Below, in pieces: positions 16,574 through 24,054 of a DNA stretch of 32,314 nt. The notes under the pieces were generated by a model. That model saw nothing but the letters and a program-made list of their open reading frames with translations, made no database searches and was not told the DNA's origin. Origin of the DNA: Aquabacterium sp. A7-Y (GTDB lineage: Bacteria; Pseudomonadota; Gammaproteobacteria; Burkholderiales; Burkholderiaceae_C); the NCBI RefSeq assembly GCF_026153205.1, contig NZ_JAPFBW010000026.1, forward strand, positions 1 through 32,314, given 5' to 3'. The position numbers were made by a program, and so were the translations under genes. Numbering within the stretch: position 1 is the stretch's first letter; the number at the start of each line of letters is the position of its first letter.

Positions 16574-18496
16574 TCAGGCCTCGACGATCATCCGCGTGCG
16601 CATCTCCAGGTGGAGCGCATGGCAGAAGTGGGTGCAGTAGCACCAGAACACGCCGGGCTGGTCGGCGACGAAGGTCACCGAGGCCGTCTCCAGCGGATTG
16701 ACGATGAAGTTCACGTTGTACTTGGGGATCGCGAAGCCGTGTGTCAGGTCCTCGACCTTGTCCAGGTTGGTGAGGATCAGCGTCACCTCGTCGCCCTTCT
16801 TCACGGTGAACTCGCGCAGGCTGAAGGCCGGTGCCTGCGAGGTCATCTTGACGGTCACCTTCCTGCCGTTGCGGACCACACCCGACTCCTTCGGGTCCTT
16901 CACGGCCAGCGGGAAGTCGTCCAGCGCGTAGACCTGCTTCGGGCGCAGCAGCTCACGCTTGAAGATGATGAAGTCGTGCGGTTCGCCGCGCACCGGGTGG
17001 TCGCCGGCCAGGGCCATCTTCTCGCCGGAGATGTCGATGAGCTGCTCGTTCTCGGGATGCAAGGGGCCCACCGGGAGGAAGCGGTCCTTCGAGAACTTGC
17101 AACCCACGGCGAGCCACTTGCCGTCGGCCGCCACGGTTTCGGACTGGGAGGCGTTGACGTGGCCCGGCTGGTACTGCACGTCGATGCGGTCCAGCACGTA
17201 CTTGGCGGTCTTGTCGCCGGCATGGAACTTGATGGCCGCCTCGATGTTCCACTTCACCACCTGGCTGTCCAGGAACAGCGTCGTGTAGCCATTGCCGCGG
17301 CCGTCGAAGGCGGTATGCAGCGGGCCGAGCCCGAGTTCCACCTCGGCCACGATGGCCTGGTCGACCTTCTCCAGCTTGCCGTCGAACCAGTCCAGCACCT
17401 TGGCCAGCTCGATCACGGTGCCGGTGGGCGACAGCTTGCCGGCGCAGATGAAGTACTTGCCGTCGGGGCTGGCGTTGACCCCGTGCGGATTTTTGGGAAC
17501 GCTGACATAAGCGGTCAGCGCCGTCTTCGGATCGGCATTGGCTGCGCGCGTGCCGTCCACCACCGGCACCTTGGAGCTGCCGATGGTGCGGAACTTGCCG
17601 TCCTTCACCGCCTGCTCGATGCGGGCGATGTTGAAGAACAGGCAGGCGTCGCGCTCGGCGGACATCATGTCCTCGAAGTGCACGCCGCTTTCGACGTTGT
17701 ACTGGTTGGTGGCTGCCAGCTTGCCGTCATAGGAGGTGGCAGTGAGGTCGCAGTTGCCGTCGATCAGCACCTGCCAGCGGACCTCCATGGTTTCCGCATC
17801 CACGCAGGTGAACATCGAGCGGTACTGTTCCGCCTTGTCCGTGGCCTGGCCCTGGTTGGGCAGCGGGATCTGGAACTCGGCGCCGCAGAAGACCCGCGTC
17901 GTGTAGTTGATGGCCGGGTCGACCGGGTCACGCTTGTCGGGGAAGATGCCGTGAAAGCCCTGCACGTTGGGCAGCTCGGTGATCTTGTCGCAGACGAAGT
18001 AGTCGAGCCGGATGCGCGCCAGGCGGCTGTTGATCTTGTCGTTGATCCAGGCGTACCGGCCGTCGTAGTTGCCGTCCTTGTAGGAGGCATGCACGTGGTG
18101 GCTGTCGCCGACGGTATAGCGCAGGCTGCCGTCGGGCTTGGTGCCCATGATCTTCTTGGACTCGTTGGTGATGCCCCAGCCCACCAGCGCATCCGGCACG
18201 AAGCAGGGAATGCGCAGGATCTCACGGCCCGACGGCAGGCCCAGCACGCGCATGTCGCCGGTGTGGCCGCCGCTCCAGAGGCCGTAATAGGTGTCCAGCT
18301 CGCCGGGCTTCAGGTGGGTGGCGCTCGCCTCCCCGGACGCTGCGTGGGGGGCCGCTGCGGCGGCCGGCGAGGCGGCCTTGGTCTTGTCGGTGCAGGCGGC
18401 GATACCCGCGAGGCTGGCCAGCGCAGCGGTATTCAGGAAGCGGCGGCGACCAGCGACCGGCGCGGTGTCATTCGGCGATTGTTTGCCTTGGCTCAT
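16574..18496 (-). CDS. nosZ: NosZ, nitrous-oxide reductase (clade I, Tat-exported)
   Basis: A 640-residue periplasmic multicopper enzyme that reduces N2O to N2. The start MSQGKQSPNDTAPVAG leads to the twin-Arg signal RRRFLNTAALASLAGIAAC, marking clade I. The beta-propeller carries CuZ-type His motifs: GDSHHVHASYKDG, GFHGIFPD, PHGVNASPDGKY, GLGPLHTAFDGRGNGYT and PGHVNAS. The C-terminal cupredoxin domain has LTHGFAIP and the CuA motif CYCTHFCHALHLEM (ligand Cys 621 and 625, His 629, Met 632). The residue between the two Cys, usually Trp, is His here; it acts through its backbone, so function should be kept. The Ala-rich stretch after the signal is a linker. GAGGAT precedes the ATG by 7 bases. 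It is the first gene of the operon, behind an FNR/Dnr-type box. Confidence 0.97.
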   Translation of the reverse strand: MSQGKQSPNDTAPVAGRRRFLNTAALASLAGIAACTDKTKAASPAAAAAPHAASGEASATHLKPGELDTYYGLWSGGHTGDMRVLGLPSGREILRIPCFVPDALVGWGITNESKKIMGTKPDGSLRYTVGDSHHVHASYKDGNYDGRYAWINDKINSRLARIRLDYFVCDKITELPNVQGFHGIFPDKRDPVDPAINYTTRVFCGAEFQIPLPNQGQATDKAEQYRSMFTCVDAETMEVRWQVLIDGNCDLTATSYDGKLAATNQYNVESGVHFEDMMSAERDACLFFNIARIEQAVKDGKFRTIGSSKVPVVDGTRAANADPKTALTAYVSVPKNPHGVNASPDGKYFICAGKLSPTGTVIELAKVLDWFDGKLEKVDQAIVAEVELGLGPLHTAFDGRGNGYTTLFLDSQVVKWNIEAAIKFHAGDKTAKYVLDRIDVQYQPGHVNASQSETVAADGKWLAVGCKFSKDRFLPVGPLHPENEQLIDISGEKMALAGDHPVRGEPHDFIIFKRELLRPKQVYALDDFPLAVKDPKESGVVRNGRKVTVKMTSQAPAFSLREFTVKKGDEVTLILTNLDKVEDLTHGFAIPKYNVNFIVNPLETASVTFVADQPGVFWCYCTHFCHALHLEMRTRMIVEA

Positions 18497-18599
18497 GTTG
18501 CGATCCTCAGGACGGTTCCGGCAGCCTTGAAAGGCGGGCTCCGGTTTTGCTTGGATAGTCATCCGGGCTGAATGGTCGGCAATCTCGCCCTCCCGCGGC

Positions 18600-18613
18600 T
18601 TGACGCCAATCAA
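18600..18613 (-). promoter_or_regulatory. FNR/Dnr-type box for the nosZ operon
   Basis: TTGAC-GCCA-ATCAA matches the FNR/Dnr/NNR consensus TTGAY-N4-RTCAA in all specified positions. Its centre is about 110 bases before the nosZ start, which would place the transcription start near 18565 with the usual -41.5 spacing. Control by low oxygen and/or nitric oxide is the expected consequence. Confidence 0.75.
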
Positions 18614-18622
18614 CTTCTTCTG

Positions 18623-18648
18623 AAAAGTGCAGCCTCTCTGCACCTTTT
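18623..18648. promoter_or_regulatory. Inverted repeat between the two FNR/Dnr boxes
   Basis: AAAAGTGCAG, CCTCT, CTGCACCTTTT forms an inverted repeat with a perfect 6-base core (GTGCAG/CTGCAC) and A/T flanks. It sits midway between the two FNR-type boxes in the divergent nos promoter. Position and symmetry suggest an operator for another regulator; a bidirectional transcription barrier is the alternative. Confidence 0.45.
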
Positions 18649-18660
18649 GATTTACGTCAT
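18647..18660 (+). promoter_or_regulatory. FNR/Dnr-type box for the cytochrome c-nosX operon
   Basis: TTGAT-TTAC-GTCAT matches the Dnr-type consensus TTGAT-N4-GTCAA in 9 of 10 positions. Its centre is about 65 bases before the cytochrome start, which fits a promoter with a short untranslated leader. It faces away from the nosZ box, so both operons could respond to the same signal. Confidence 0.65.
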
Positions 18661-18717
18661 GCCACGGGCTGAGGGGCACTCCTAGACTTCGCCAGCCATT
18701 AGTCCTGGAGTTGCACG

Positions 18718-19113
18718 ATGAACAAACGATTGCTGGTCTCGGTGCTTGCCCTTGCGGCGCTTGCCGCCTGCGGCCAGAAGGAATCCGAAGCGCCTGCACC
18801 TGCGGCGGCGCCGGCTGCGACTGCAGCCCCCGCAGCGGCGGTCCCCGCGGTCGCCGAGAACGCGGTGGGCAAGAAGATCTACGGCAATGTCTGCGCGATG
18901 TGCCACGCGGCCGGCGTTGCCGGCGCCCCCAAGCCGGGCGACCAGGCCGACTGGAGCGCCCGCGTCGGCCAGGGCAAGGACCTGGTGTACAAACACGCCA
19001 TCGAAGGGTTCACCGGCGCGAAGGGCATGATGCCCGCTCGCGGCGGCAGCGCGTCGTTGACCGATGAGGAGGTCAAGGCCGCGGTCGACTACATGATCGC
19101 GTTCACGCGCTGA
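18718..19113 (+). CDS. Lipoprotein cytochrome c (c5-like), probable electron donor in N2O respiration
   Basis: A 131-residue class I cytochrome c. The signal LLVSVLALAALAAC ends in a lipobox Cys (18), so it should be membrane-anchored on the periplasmic side. An Ala/Pro-rich linker (residues 24-46) acts as a tether. The heme domain has CAMCH (59-63) for covalent heme and GMMPARGG as the axial-Met region, with the final helix DEEVKAAVDYMIAF typical of c5-type cytochromes. Its place divergent from nosZ, next to nosX and behind its own FNR/Dnr box, argues that it carries electrons to NosZ. That role is inferred from context. A CTGGAG ribosome site lies upstream of the ATG. Confidence 0.9.
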   Translation: MNKRLLVSVLALAALAACGQKESEAPAPAAAPAATAAPAAAVPAVAENAVGKKIYGNVCAMCHAAGVAGAPKPGDQADWSARVGQGKDLVYKHAIEGFTGAKGMMPARGGSASLTDEEVKAAVDYMIAFTR

Positions 19114-19131
19114 GCCGCGGAGTCGACGCTC

Positions 19132-20169
19132 ATGTCCACCCGATCCGACATCCCGGTGAACACGCGTCGCCGCAGCCTGGTGGCGGGTCTGCCGCTGCTG
19201 GTCTGCGGGCTCGGACTCGGCGACGCGGCGGCAGCGCGGCCCGCCCTGCTGCGCGACTCGCGCGCGCTGATGGGCACCCGGGTCGACATCACCGTGGCCG
19301 CAGCGGACCCGGCACTGCGGCGCCACGCCGTCGAGCTGGCCTGGCGCGAGATGGAACGCCTGGTGGAGATGATGAGCCACTGGCGCCCGACCAGCGTCGT
19401 CAGTGCCGTCAACCTGGCCGCCGGCCTGCAGCCCGTACCGGTCCCGCCGGAGCTGATGCGCGTCCTGAAGATGGCGCAGCGGGAGTCGCAGCGAAGCGGC
19501 GGTGCCTTCGACATCACGGTGGGCTCGGTGCGAGGCTGGTCCTTCGATCCCCATCAGCCGGCGCTGCCGTCGCGAGAGGCCATCGTCAAGCAGCTGCCGC
19601 TGGTCGATTTCCGCCGCTTGCATCTGGACGAGAAGGCCGGAACCGCTTTTCTGGCGACGCGTGGCATGCGCATCGACGTCGGTGGCATCGCCAAGCTGCC
19701 GATCCTCGAAGCCGGTATGGAGACGCTGAAGCGCCACGGCATCGCCAGCGCGATGATCAACGGCGGCGGCGACGTGGTCGTGGCCGGCCCGCTCGACGGC
19801 CGTCCGTGGCGCATCGGCGTGCGTGATCCGCGCGCGCCGCAGCGCCTGCTCGGCATACTGCCGGTCAGCCAGGGTTTTGTGGTCTCCTCGGGAGACTACG
19901 AACGTTTTTTCATGCGCGACGGCCGGCGTCTGCACCATGTCCTCGACCCGGCCACAGGGTGTCCGACACAAGGGCTGCGCGGGGTGACACTGGTGGCCCG
20001 CGACCTGGAATCGGTCAACGGACTGGGAGCGACCCTGATGGTGCGCGGCGCGGCGGCCGGGCACGAACGGATGCGCCGGCATGCGGGGCTGGAGGGGCTG
20101 TGGGTCGAGGCCGACGGAAGGACCTGGATCTCACCCGGGCTCGCCGGGCGCATGGTCGCGGCGGGCTGA
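19132..20169 (+). CDS. nosX: NosX/ApbE, FAD:protein FMN transferase
   Basis: A 345-residue ApbE-family protein with a twin-Arg-like signal (NTRRRSLVAGLPLLVCGLGL), so it acts in the periplasm. Family motifs include LMGTRVDITV, GGAFDITVGSV, the nucleotide-binding MRIDVGGIAKLPILEAG, SAMINGGGDVVVAG, and the metal/FAD region LHHVLDPATGCP. It should transfer FMN from FAD onto a Thr of the periplasmic domain of NosR, whose SGAT motif is present in this same window. It follows the cytochrome gene by 18 bases and is probably cotranscribed with it. The alternative of a general ApbE serving Rnf or Nqr is less likely in this position. Confidence 0.92.
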   Translation: MSTRSDIPVNTRRRSLVAGLPLLVCGLGLGDAAAARPALLRDSRALMGTRVDITVAAADPALRRHAVELAWREMERLVEMMSHWRPTSVVSAVNLAAGLQPVPVPPELMRVLKMAQRESQRSGGAFDITVGSVRGWSFDPHQPALPSREAIVKQLPLVDFRRLHLDEKAGTAFLATRGMRIDVGGIAKLPILEAGMETLKRHGIASAMINGGGDVVVAGPLDGRPWRIGVRDPRAPQRLLGILPVSQGFVVSSGDYERFFMRDGRRLHHVLDPATGCPTQGLRGVTLVARDLESVNGLGATLMVRGAAAGHERMRRHAGLEGLWVEADGRTWISPGLAGRMVAAG

Positions 20170-20176
20170 CCTCGCG

Positions 20177-20197
20177 GGTCCGCCGGATCGGCGGGTC
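20177..20197. terminator. Hairpin between nosX and the GlxA-type gene
   Basis: CCGCCG-GAT-CGGCGG, extended by two wobble pairs and one GC pair, forms a compact stem directly between two convergent stop codons. It could end transcription from either side; no T-run is present. Confidence 0.3.
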
Positions 20198-21158
20198 ACG
20201 CGGCGCCCGGCCCTCCACGGCCGCGGATCTCGCGCACCCCTCGCCCGAGCTTGCGCCGCAGCAGCGTGCGCAAGGTCACGCCGTCGGCATACCCCACCTC
20301 GGCCGCGATCGCGTCGACGCTGTCGCGGCTGGTCTGCAGGCGGTGCACGGCGCGCTCGATGCGCAGGTCCTGGAAGTAGGACAGAGGGGTCTTGCCCAGC
20401 ACGCGATGGAGCCGGCGCGCCAGCGTGCGTTCACTGGTGCCGATGGCCCGGGCAGCATCCGACAGCGAAAAACCCAAGGCCATGCGGCCACGTGCCCAGT
20501 GCTCGAAACGCTCGATCAGCGGGTCGGCATGCGCAAGGTGGTCGGCAATGATGTAGGGGCCTTGCGAGGGTCGCGCGTCGATCATCAGGTAGCGGGCCAC
20601 CAGGGCAGCGGCCGCCGGACTGGCTTGCCGCAGCAGCCAGAGCGCGAGATCCGCGTGAGCGAAGGCGGCGCCCGCCGTCACGACGGCGCCCGAAGGAACC
20701 AGCATGCGCGACTCGTCCAGCTCGACCTGCGGATGCAGGCGGCGGAACAGCGGCGCCAGCCACCAGGTGGTGGTCGCCTTGTGCCCGTCGAGTGCGCCGG
20801 ACGCTGCGAGCAGGAAGGTGCCGGTGCACGCGGCCGCCAGACGGGCTCCCGTCGCACCACGCTGGGCGAGCAGTTGCACGGCGTCGCGGACATCGCGGCG
20901 ATCGAGCGCCGCGCCCAGGGTCTCGGGGGTCTTGCTGCCCAGCGCGGGCGCGATCAGCACGTCGGGCGAGCCGCTGTCGGCCGGCTCGACCGGCACGACA
21001 AAGCCACGGTCGGTGCGCACGCGCCGCCTCACCCCGACCACACGGACCCGCAGCGGCAGCTCGCCCGGCTGCAGCTCGTTGGCGGTGCCGAACACGTCGA
21101 GCACCGCGCTCAGGCCGGTATCGAAGACGCCGTCCAGCGCCAGAACGTCAATTTGCAT
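20196..21158 (-). CDS. GlxA-family AraC regulator with DJ-1/PfpI domain
   Basis: A 320-residue regulator. The N-terminal DJ-1/PfpI-like domain (residues about 1-170) starts MQIDVLALDGVFDTGLSAVL and has the nucleophile-elbow region RLAAACTGTFLLAASGALDG, as in GlxA proteins; it probably serves as a ligand sensor. The C-terminal AraC domain contains LSDAARAIGTSERTLARRLH and IAAEVGYADGVTLRTLLRR, the two helix-turn-helix units. GlxA-type regulators usually control a neighbouring metabolic gene. Here the divergent neighbour space (21159-21727) holds only a remnant of an alcohol dehydrogenase, so its natural target may have been lost. The ribosome site is weak. Confidence 0.9.
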   Translation of the reverse strand: MQIDVLALDGVFDTGLSAVLDVFGTANELQPGELPLRVRVVGVRRRVRTDRGFVVPVEPADSGSPDVLIAPALGSKTPETLGAALDRRDVRDAVQLLAQRGATGARLAAACTGTFLLAASGALDGHKATTTWWLAPLFRRLHPQVELDESRMLVPSGAVVTAGAAFAHADLALWLLRQASPAAAALVARYLMIDARPSQGPYIIADHLAHADPLIERFEHWARGRMALGFSLSDAARAIGTSERTLARRLHRVLGKTPLSYFQDLRIERAVHRLQTSRDSVDAIAAEVGYADGVTLRTLLRRKLGRGVREIRGRGGPGAA

Positions 21159-21312
21159 GATGGCAGGAACCGTACCATAAATGTCGATCCTGCCAACAGG
21201 TCCGTCACGGCTGCGAATCTACTTCGCTCTGCCCACTTTCGGGTGTCACAGCAAGGAGCAAGTCATGACGGTTCACAAGGCCCTGTTGGGGCGAACCGCT
21301 GCTGCTGGCGCC

Positions 21313-21387
21313 TCACCATGGCCTGCGGGTCTCGCGCACGTGTTCGAGACGGGTGTCGCCGATGCCGCGAAAGACGACGGCTTTCAT
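21313..21387 (-). pseudogene. Remnant of a zinc-type (MDR) alcohol dehydrogenase N-terminus
   Basis: From an ATG at 21387 the minus strand reads MKAVVFRGIGDTRLEHVRET, then RRPW and stop. The start is the highly conserved N-terminus of medium-chain zinc-dependent alcohol dehydrogenases (compare the common MKAVVxHGxGDIRL). Everything after 24 residues is missing, including the zinc and NAD sites. The fragment lies next to the GlxA-type regulator, which could once have regulated it. Confidence 0.6.
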
Positions 21388-21727
21388 GCTGGATGTCCCC
21401 GGGGTTGCCATGACAAGGCAGCGGGCACGCGAGGGGCCGGGCGCTGCCGGCCCCTCGGACAGGCTCAGTGGAGCTGCTTGTTCGGTTGCAAGATGTCGTC
21501 GTGCGCGTCACCGCGGCACCCGGCTCCAGGCCTTTCGCCGCGCGCCTTCGCGCCGGCCGACTGCTTCGTTCGACCTCCTTCTCTGAGTCGGGGCCTCCGG
21601 GGACGCACATTGCTTAGCGTCGCCAGCATTGGCAGCATCGACACAAGGACGTGCAATGACGGCCATCCCCAAATGGCAGCCGCGAGAATGAGCCGGACAA
21701 GCAGGGAAGTCGCGTCGCCGACCTCGC
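21388..21727. other. Intergenic or decayed DNA without a recognisable gene
   Basis: About 340 bases between the dehydrogenase remnant and the acetyltransferase gene. The one clear structure is a perfect 9-base inverted repeat with a 6-base loop, AGGGGCCGG (21432-21440) with CCGGCCCCT (21447-21455). This may be the leftover terminator of a lost gene. Open frames in this stretch do not resemble proteins. Confidence 0.35.
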
Positions 21728-22258
21728 TCAGAGGTGCTTGTAAAAGAAGGTCGTGCCGCAAAACGCGCCGTCGGGCATCAGCGCGTACTTCGGCACCACA
21801 CCCACCCGCTGCCAGCCGGCCCGCTGATACAGGCGCTCCGCGTCGCCGCCGGTCACGGTGTCCAGCACCAGCACCGACTTGCCCTCCTCGCGCGCCGCAT
21901 CATCGAGCGCTGCCATGAGCCGCTCGGCAATGCCCCGGCGGCGTGCCCTGCGGTGCACCAGCATCTTCGCGACGTCGGCGCGGTGCGGCTGGTTGTCCGG
22001 CAGCGACGTGATCATCTGCACGGTACCGACGATCTGGCCTTCACCGTCCTCGGCGACAAGGAGCACCCGTTCGCCCCGTGCCACGCCCTCGGCCACACCA
22101 CGCCAGAAGCTCAGCGCCTTCTCGCGCGGCAGCGGCAGCATGAAGCTCACCGAGGCTCCCCCCTCCACGCAGTCGATCAGCAGGTCCGCCAGCGCCTCGA
22201 CACAGGCAGCGGCTTCGTTGGGGCCGACTCTTCGCATCCTTACATCCTCCACGAGCAT
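21728..22258 (-). CDS. GNAT-family N-acetyltransferase
   Basis: A 176-residue acetyltransferase of the GNAT fold. The central block VGTVQMITSLPDNQPHRADV (beta-4/5) is followed by the acetyl-CoA loop MLVHRRARRRGIAERLMAAL, which fits the R/Q-x-x-G-x-G/A motif. SVLVLDTVTGGDAERLYQRA and GWQRVGVVPKYALMPDG complete the fold. The substrate is unknown. The ATG at 22258 overlaps the stop of the upstream XRE-cupin gene (ATGA), and a strong GGAGGA site lies 6 bases before it. The two genes form one operon, so the regulator probably controls this enzyme. Confidence 0.9.
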   Translation of the reverse strand: MLVEDVRMRRVGPNEAAACVEALADLLIDCVEGGASVSFMLPLPREKALSFWRGVAEGVARGERVLLVAEDGEGQIVGTVQMITSLPDNQPHRADVAKMLVHRRARRRGIAERLMAALDDAAREEGKSVLVLDTVTGGDAERLYQRAGWQRVGVVPKYALMPDGAFCGTTFFYKHL

Positions 22259-22848
22259 CAGTTCCTCCGGCTGTTGACAAACAAAGGCAGGGTCGCCAGC
22301 GCCACGAGGTAGCGCGCCGGCGAACGGGTGGGGTTGCGGTAGACGATGGGACGGTCCAGTCGCATCGTGAGGCAGTCGCCGGTTTCCAGTCGCCAATGCG
22401 TGTCGCCGACCGTCATCTCCATCACACCTTCAATCATCCAGACCTGCTGGTGGATCTCGACCTCGCGCGCCGCGCTGTCGAGGGCGACCCGCTTCCCGGC
22501 GGGGAAGATCACATCGACCAGCTGGATGGGCGAGCGCGCGGCCGGCGACAGGTTGCGCCGGATATAGCCGGAGGCAGGGTCGGTCCACACCGGCTGCTCC
22601 GCGGCGCGCGCCATCGGCGACGGCTCGGCAGCCGGAGCCCCGCTGTCCTCGAACAGGGAGGCCACCGTGACCCCCAGGCCGGCGGCCAGCTTGTCGAGCA
22701 CCACGGCCGTGGGGCTGCTCTGGGCCCGCTCGATGAGCGAGATGTTGGACCGGCTCACGCCGCTGCGTTCGGCCAGCGCGTCGAGCGAGAAACCCTGTGC
22801 GTCGCGGAGTTCGCGCACACGGCGGGCGATGCGGGTGTTGATGTCCAT
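22258..22848 (-). CDS. XRE-family regulator with cupin sensor domain
   Basis: A 196-residue regulator. Residues about 5-65 form a Cro/CI-type helix-turn-helix (RVRELRDAQGFSLDALAERS, then SRSNISLIERAQSSPTAVVL). Residues about 105-190 form a single cupin barrel with AREVEIHQQVWMIEGVMEMT and HWRLETGDCLTMRLDRPIVY. Such proteins bind small ligands in the cupin and often control an amine- or amino-acid-related enzyme. The adjoining acetyltransferase, whose start overlaps this stop codon, is the obvious target. The upstream 97 bases up to the epimerase-like gene should contain its promoter. Confidence 0.9.
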   Translation of the reverse strand: MDINTRIARRVRELRDAQGFSLDALAERSGVSRSNISLIERAQSSPTAVVLDKLAAGLGVTVASLFEDSGAPAAEPSPMARAAEQPVWTDPASGYIRRNLSPAARSPIQLVDVIFPAGKRVALDSAAREVEIHQQVWMIEGVMEMTVGDTHWRLETGDCLTMRLDRPIVYRNPTRSPARYLVALATLPLFVNSRRN

Positions 22849-22945
22849 GCATCCACTTTACTGGAATTTCTTGTCCAGCGGAATGGCATCGCCTTGCTTC
22901 GAGGACGGACGCGCTCGTCGGAACAGTCGCCGACGAAACCGCCCC

Positions 22946-23959
22946 TCAGCCCCCTTCCTGGGCGTTCAGTCGGGCGGCGCCGATGCGCGGCGCGTCGAAG
23001 CAGCCCAGGCCTTCCAGCGTCGCCTCCACCGCGACGTCGAGCGGCGTGTGCGGCTCGTGGCCCAGGGTCGCGAGCAAGCGATCGTTGCTCATGCGGACCG
23101 ACCGGCGCCAGAGGTAGCGCATTTCGAGCAGTTCACGCAGCGTCGCGACGAAGGGCGAGGCCAGCATCACCAGCCACCACGGGAAGGCGCGTGTCTTCGG
23201 CGGCTTGCCGCCGCGCCGGGCGACGGCGCGGCGAATGGCCTCGGCCATCTCGGTCCCGTCCTTGTCCCAGTGGCCTGCCATGTGGAAGCAGGCAAACGGC
23301 TCCAGCGCCTGCTGGCGCCCAAGCAGGGCCACCATGGTGCGCGCGACGTCGGGCAGGTAGGACCACTGATGGCCCACCCGGGGCTCGCCGGGAAGATGGA
23401 TCGTGGTGACCGGGCGGCCCGGCTTCACCAGCCCTTGTGAAAACCAGCTGTTGCCCGGCTTCGGCCCGAAGAAGTCGCCGGCCCGGACGATGAGGACACG
23501 CGCGCCACGTTCCGACGCTACCCGCAGCCGCGCCTCGAGCTCGGCGCGGATGACACCCTTGCGCGTCGGCGGACGCTGCGGCGCATCCTCACTCAGCACC
23601 GGAAAGGCATCCGGCCCATAGTTGTAGACCGTGCCGGGCAGCACGAGGGTGGCGCGCTCCTCGATGGCGGCAGCGATGCTGTTGTCGAGCATGGGCAGGA
23701 CCAGTTCCGCCCAGCGGCGGTAGCCCGGCGGGTTGACCGCGTGCACGATCACCGAGCAGCCGCGTGCGGCCCCGGCCACGTCTTCCCGGCTCATCGCATC
23801 GCCGCGCAGCCAGGTGATGCCGTCCTGCACCTCGACGGCGTGGGCGGCACCTCGCTTGAGCGCGCGCACCGCGTAGCCGGCGTCGCGCAGTTGCCGGGCC
23901 ACTTCTCCACCAATACCCCCGGTCGCGCCGAGCACCAGGGCCACAAGGCTGACGGACAT
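22946..23959 (-). CDS. NAD-dependent epimerase/dehydratase-like extended SDR
   Basis: A 337-residue Rossmann-fold protein with the N-terminal dinucleotide motif VLGATGGIGGEVARQL (an extended/atypical SDR glycine pattern). It also has the VIVHAVNPPGYRRW loop and PGTVYNYGPDAFPVLSED, whose Tyr region aligns with the SDR active-site area; a canonical YxxxK is not obvious. Later come VLIVRAGDFFGPKPGNSWFS and HQWSYLPDVARTMVAL. The last third is variable. A sugar- or terpenoid-type oxidoreductase role is possible, but the substrate cannot be read from sequence. GGAGA precedes the ATG by 7 bases. It is divergent from a LysR regulator 95 bases away, which likely controls it. Confidence 0.85.
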   Translation of the reverse strand: MSVSLVALVLGATGGIGGEVARQLRDAGYAVRALKRGAAHAVEVQDGITWLRGDAMSREDVAGAARGCSVIVHAVNPPGYRRWAELVLPMLDNSIAAAIEERATLVLPGTVYNYGPDAFPVLSEDAPQRPPTRKGVIRAELEARLRVASERGARVLIVRAGDFFGPKPGNSWFSQGLVKPGRPVTTIHLPGEPRVGHQWSYLPDVARTMVALLGRQQALEPFACFHMAGHWDKDGTEMAEAIRRAVARRGGKPPKTRAFPWWLVMLASPFVATLRELLEMRYLWRRSVRMSNDRLLATLGHEPHTPLDVAVEATLEGLGCFDAPRIGAARLNAQEGG

Positions 23960-24054
23960 GTCGATCTCCAGATCGAGTTGCGATGAAGAAATTCTGGGTG
24001 GCGGCGGGCTGCAATGGAATTACCGAACATGCTCCCGCTGCCATACACTTTTGC

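Noticed and set aside
13788..16640. A 950-codon open frame on the plus strand opposite nosR
   Set aside because: It is a GC-bias shadow. The minus strand encodes a full NosR with all motifs; the plus frame is low-complexity (His, Arg, Gln, Ala) and resembles no protein.
16508..18571. A 687-codon open frame on the plus strand opposite nosZ
   Set aside because: Same reason: NosZ on the minus strand explains the conservation, and the plus frame is rich in Val, Leu, His and Asp repeats without a fold signature.
21265..21918. An ATG with a good AAGGAG site on the plus strand opening a long frame
   Set aside because: The predicted protein is Arg/Ser/Cys-rich, runs antisense through the acetyltransferase gene and overlaps a dehydrogenase remnant. 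The start may be the leftover of a lost gene divergent from the GlxA-type regulator, but no family is visible.
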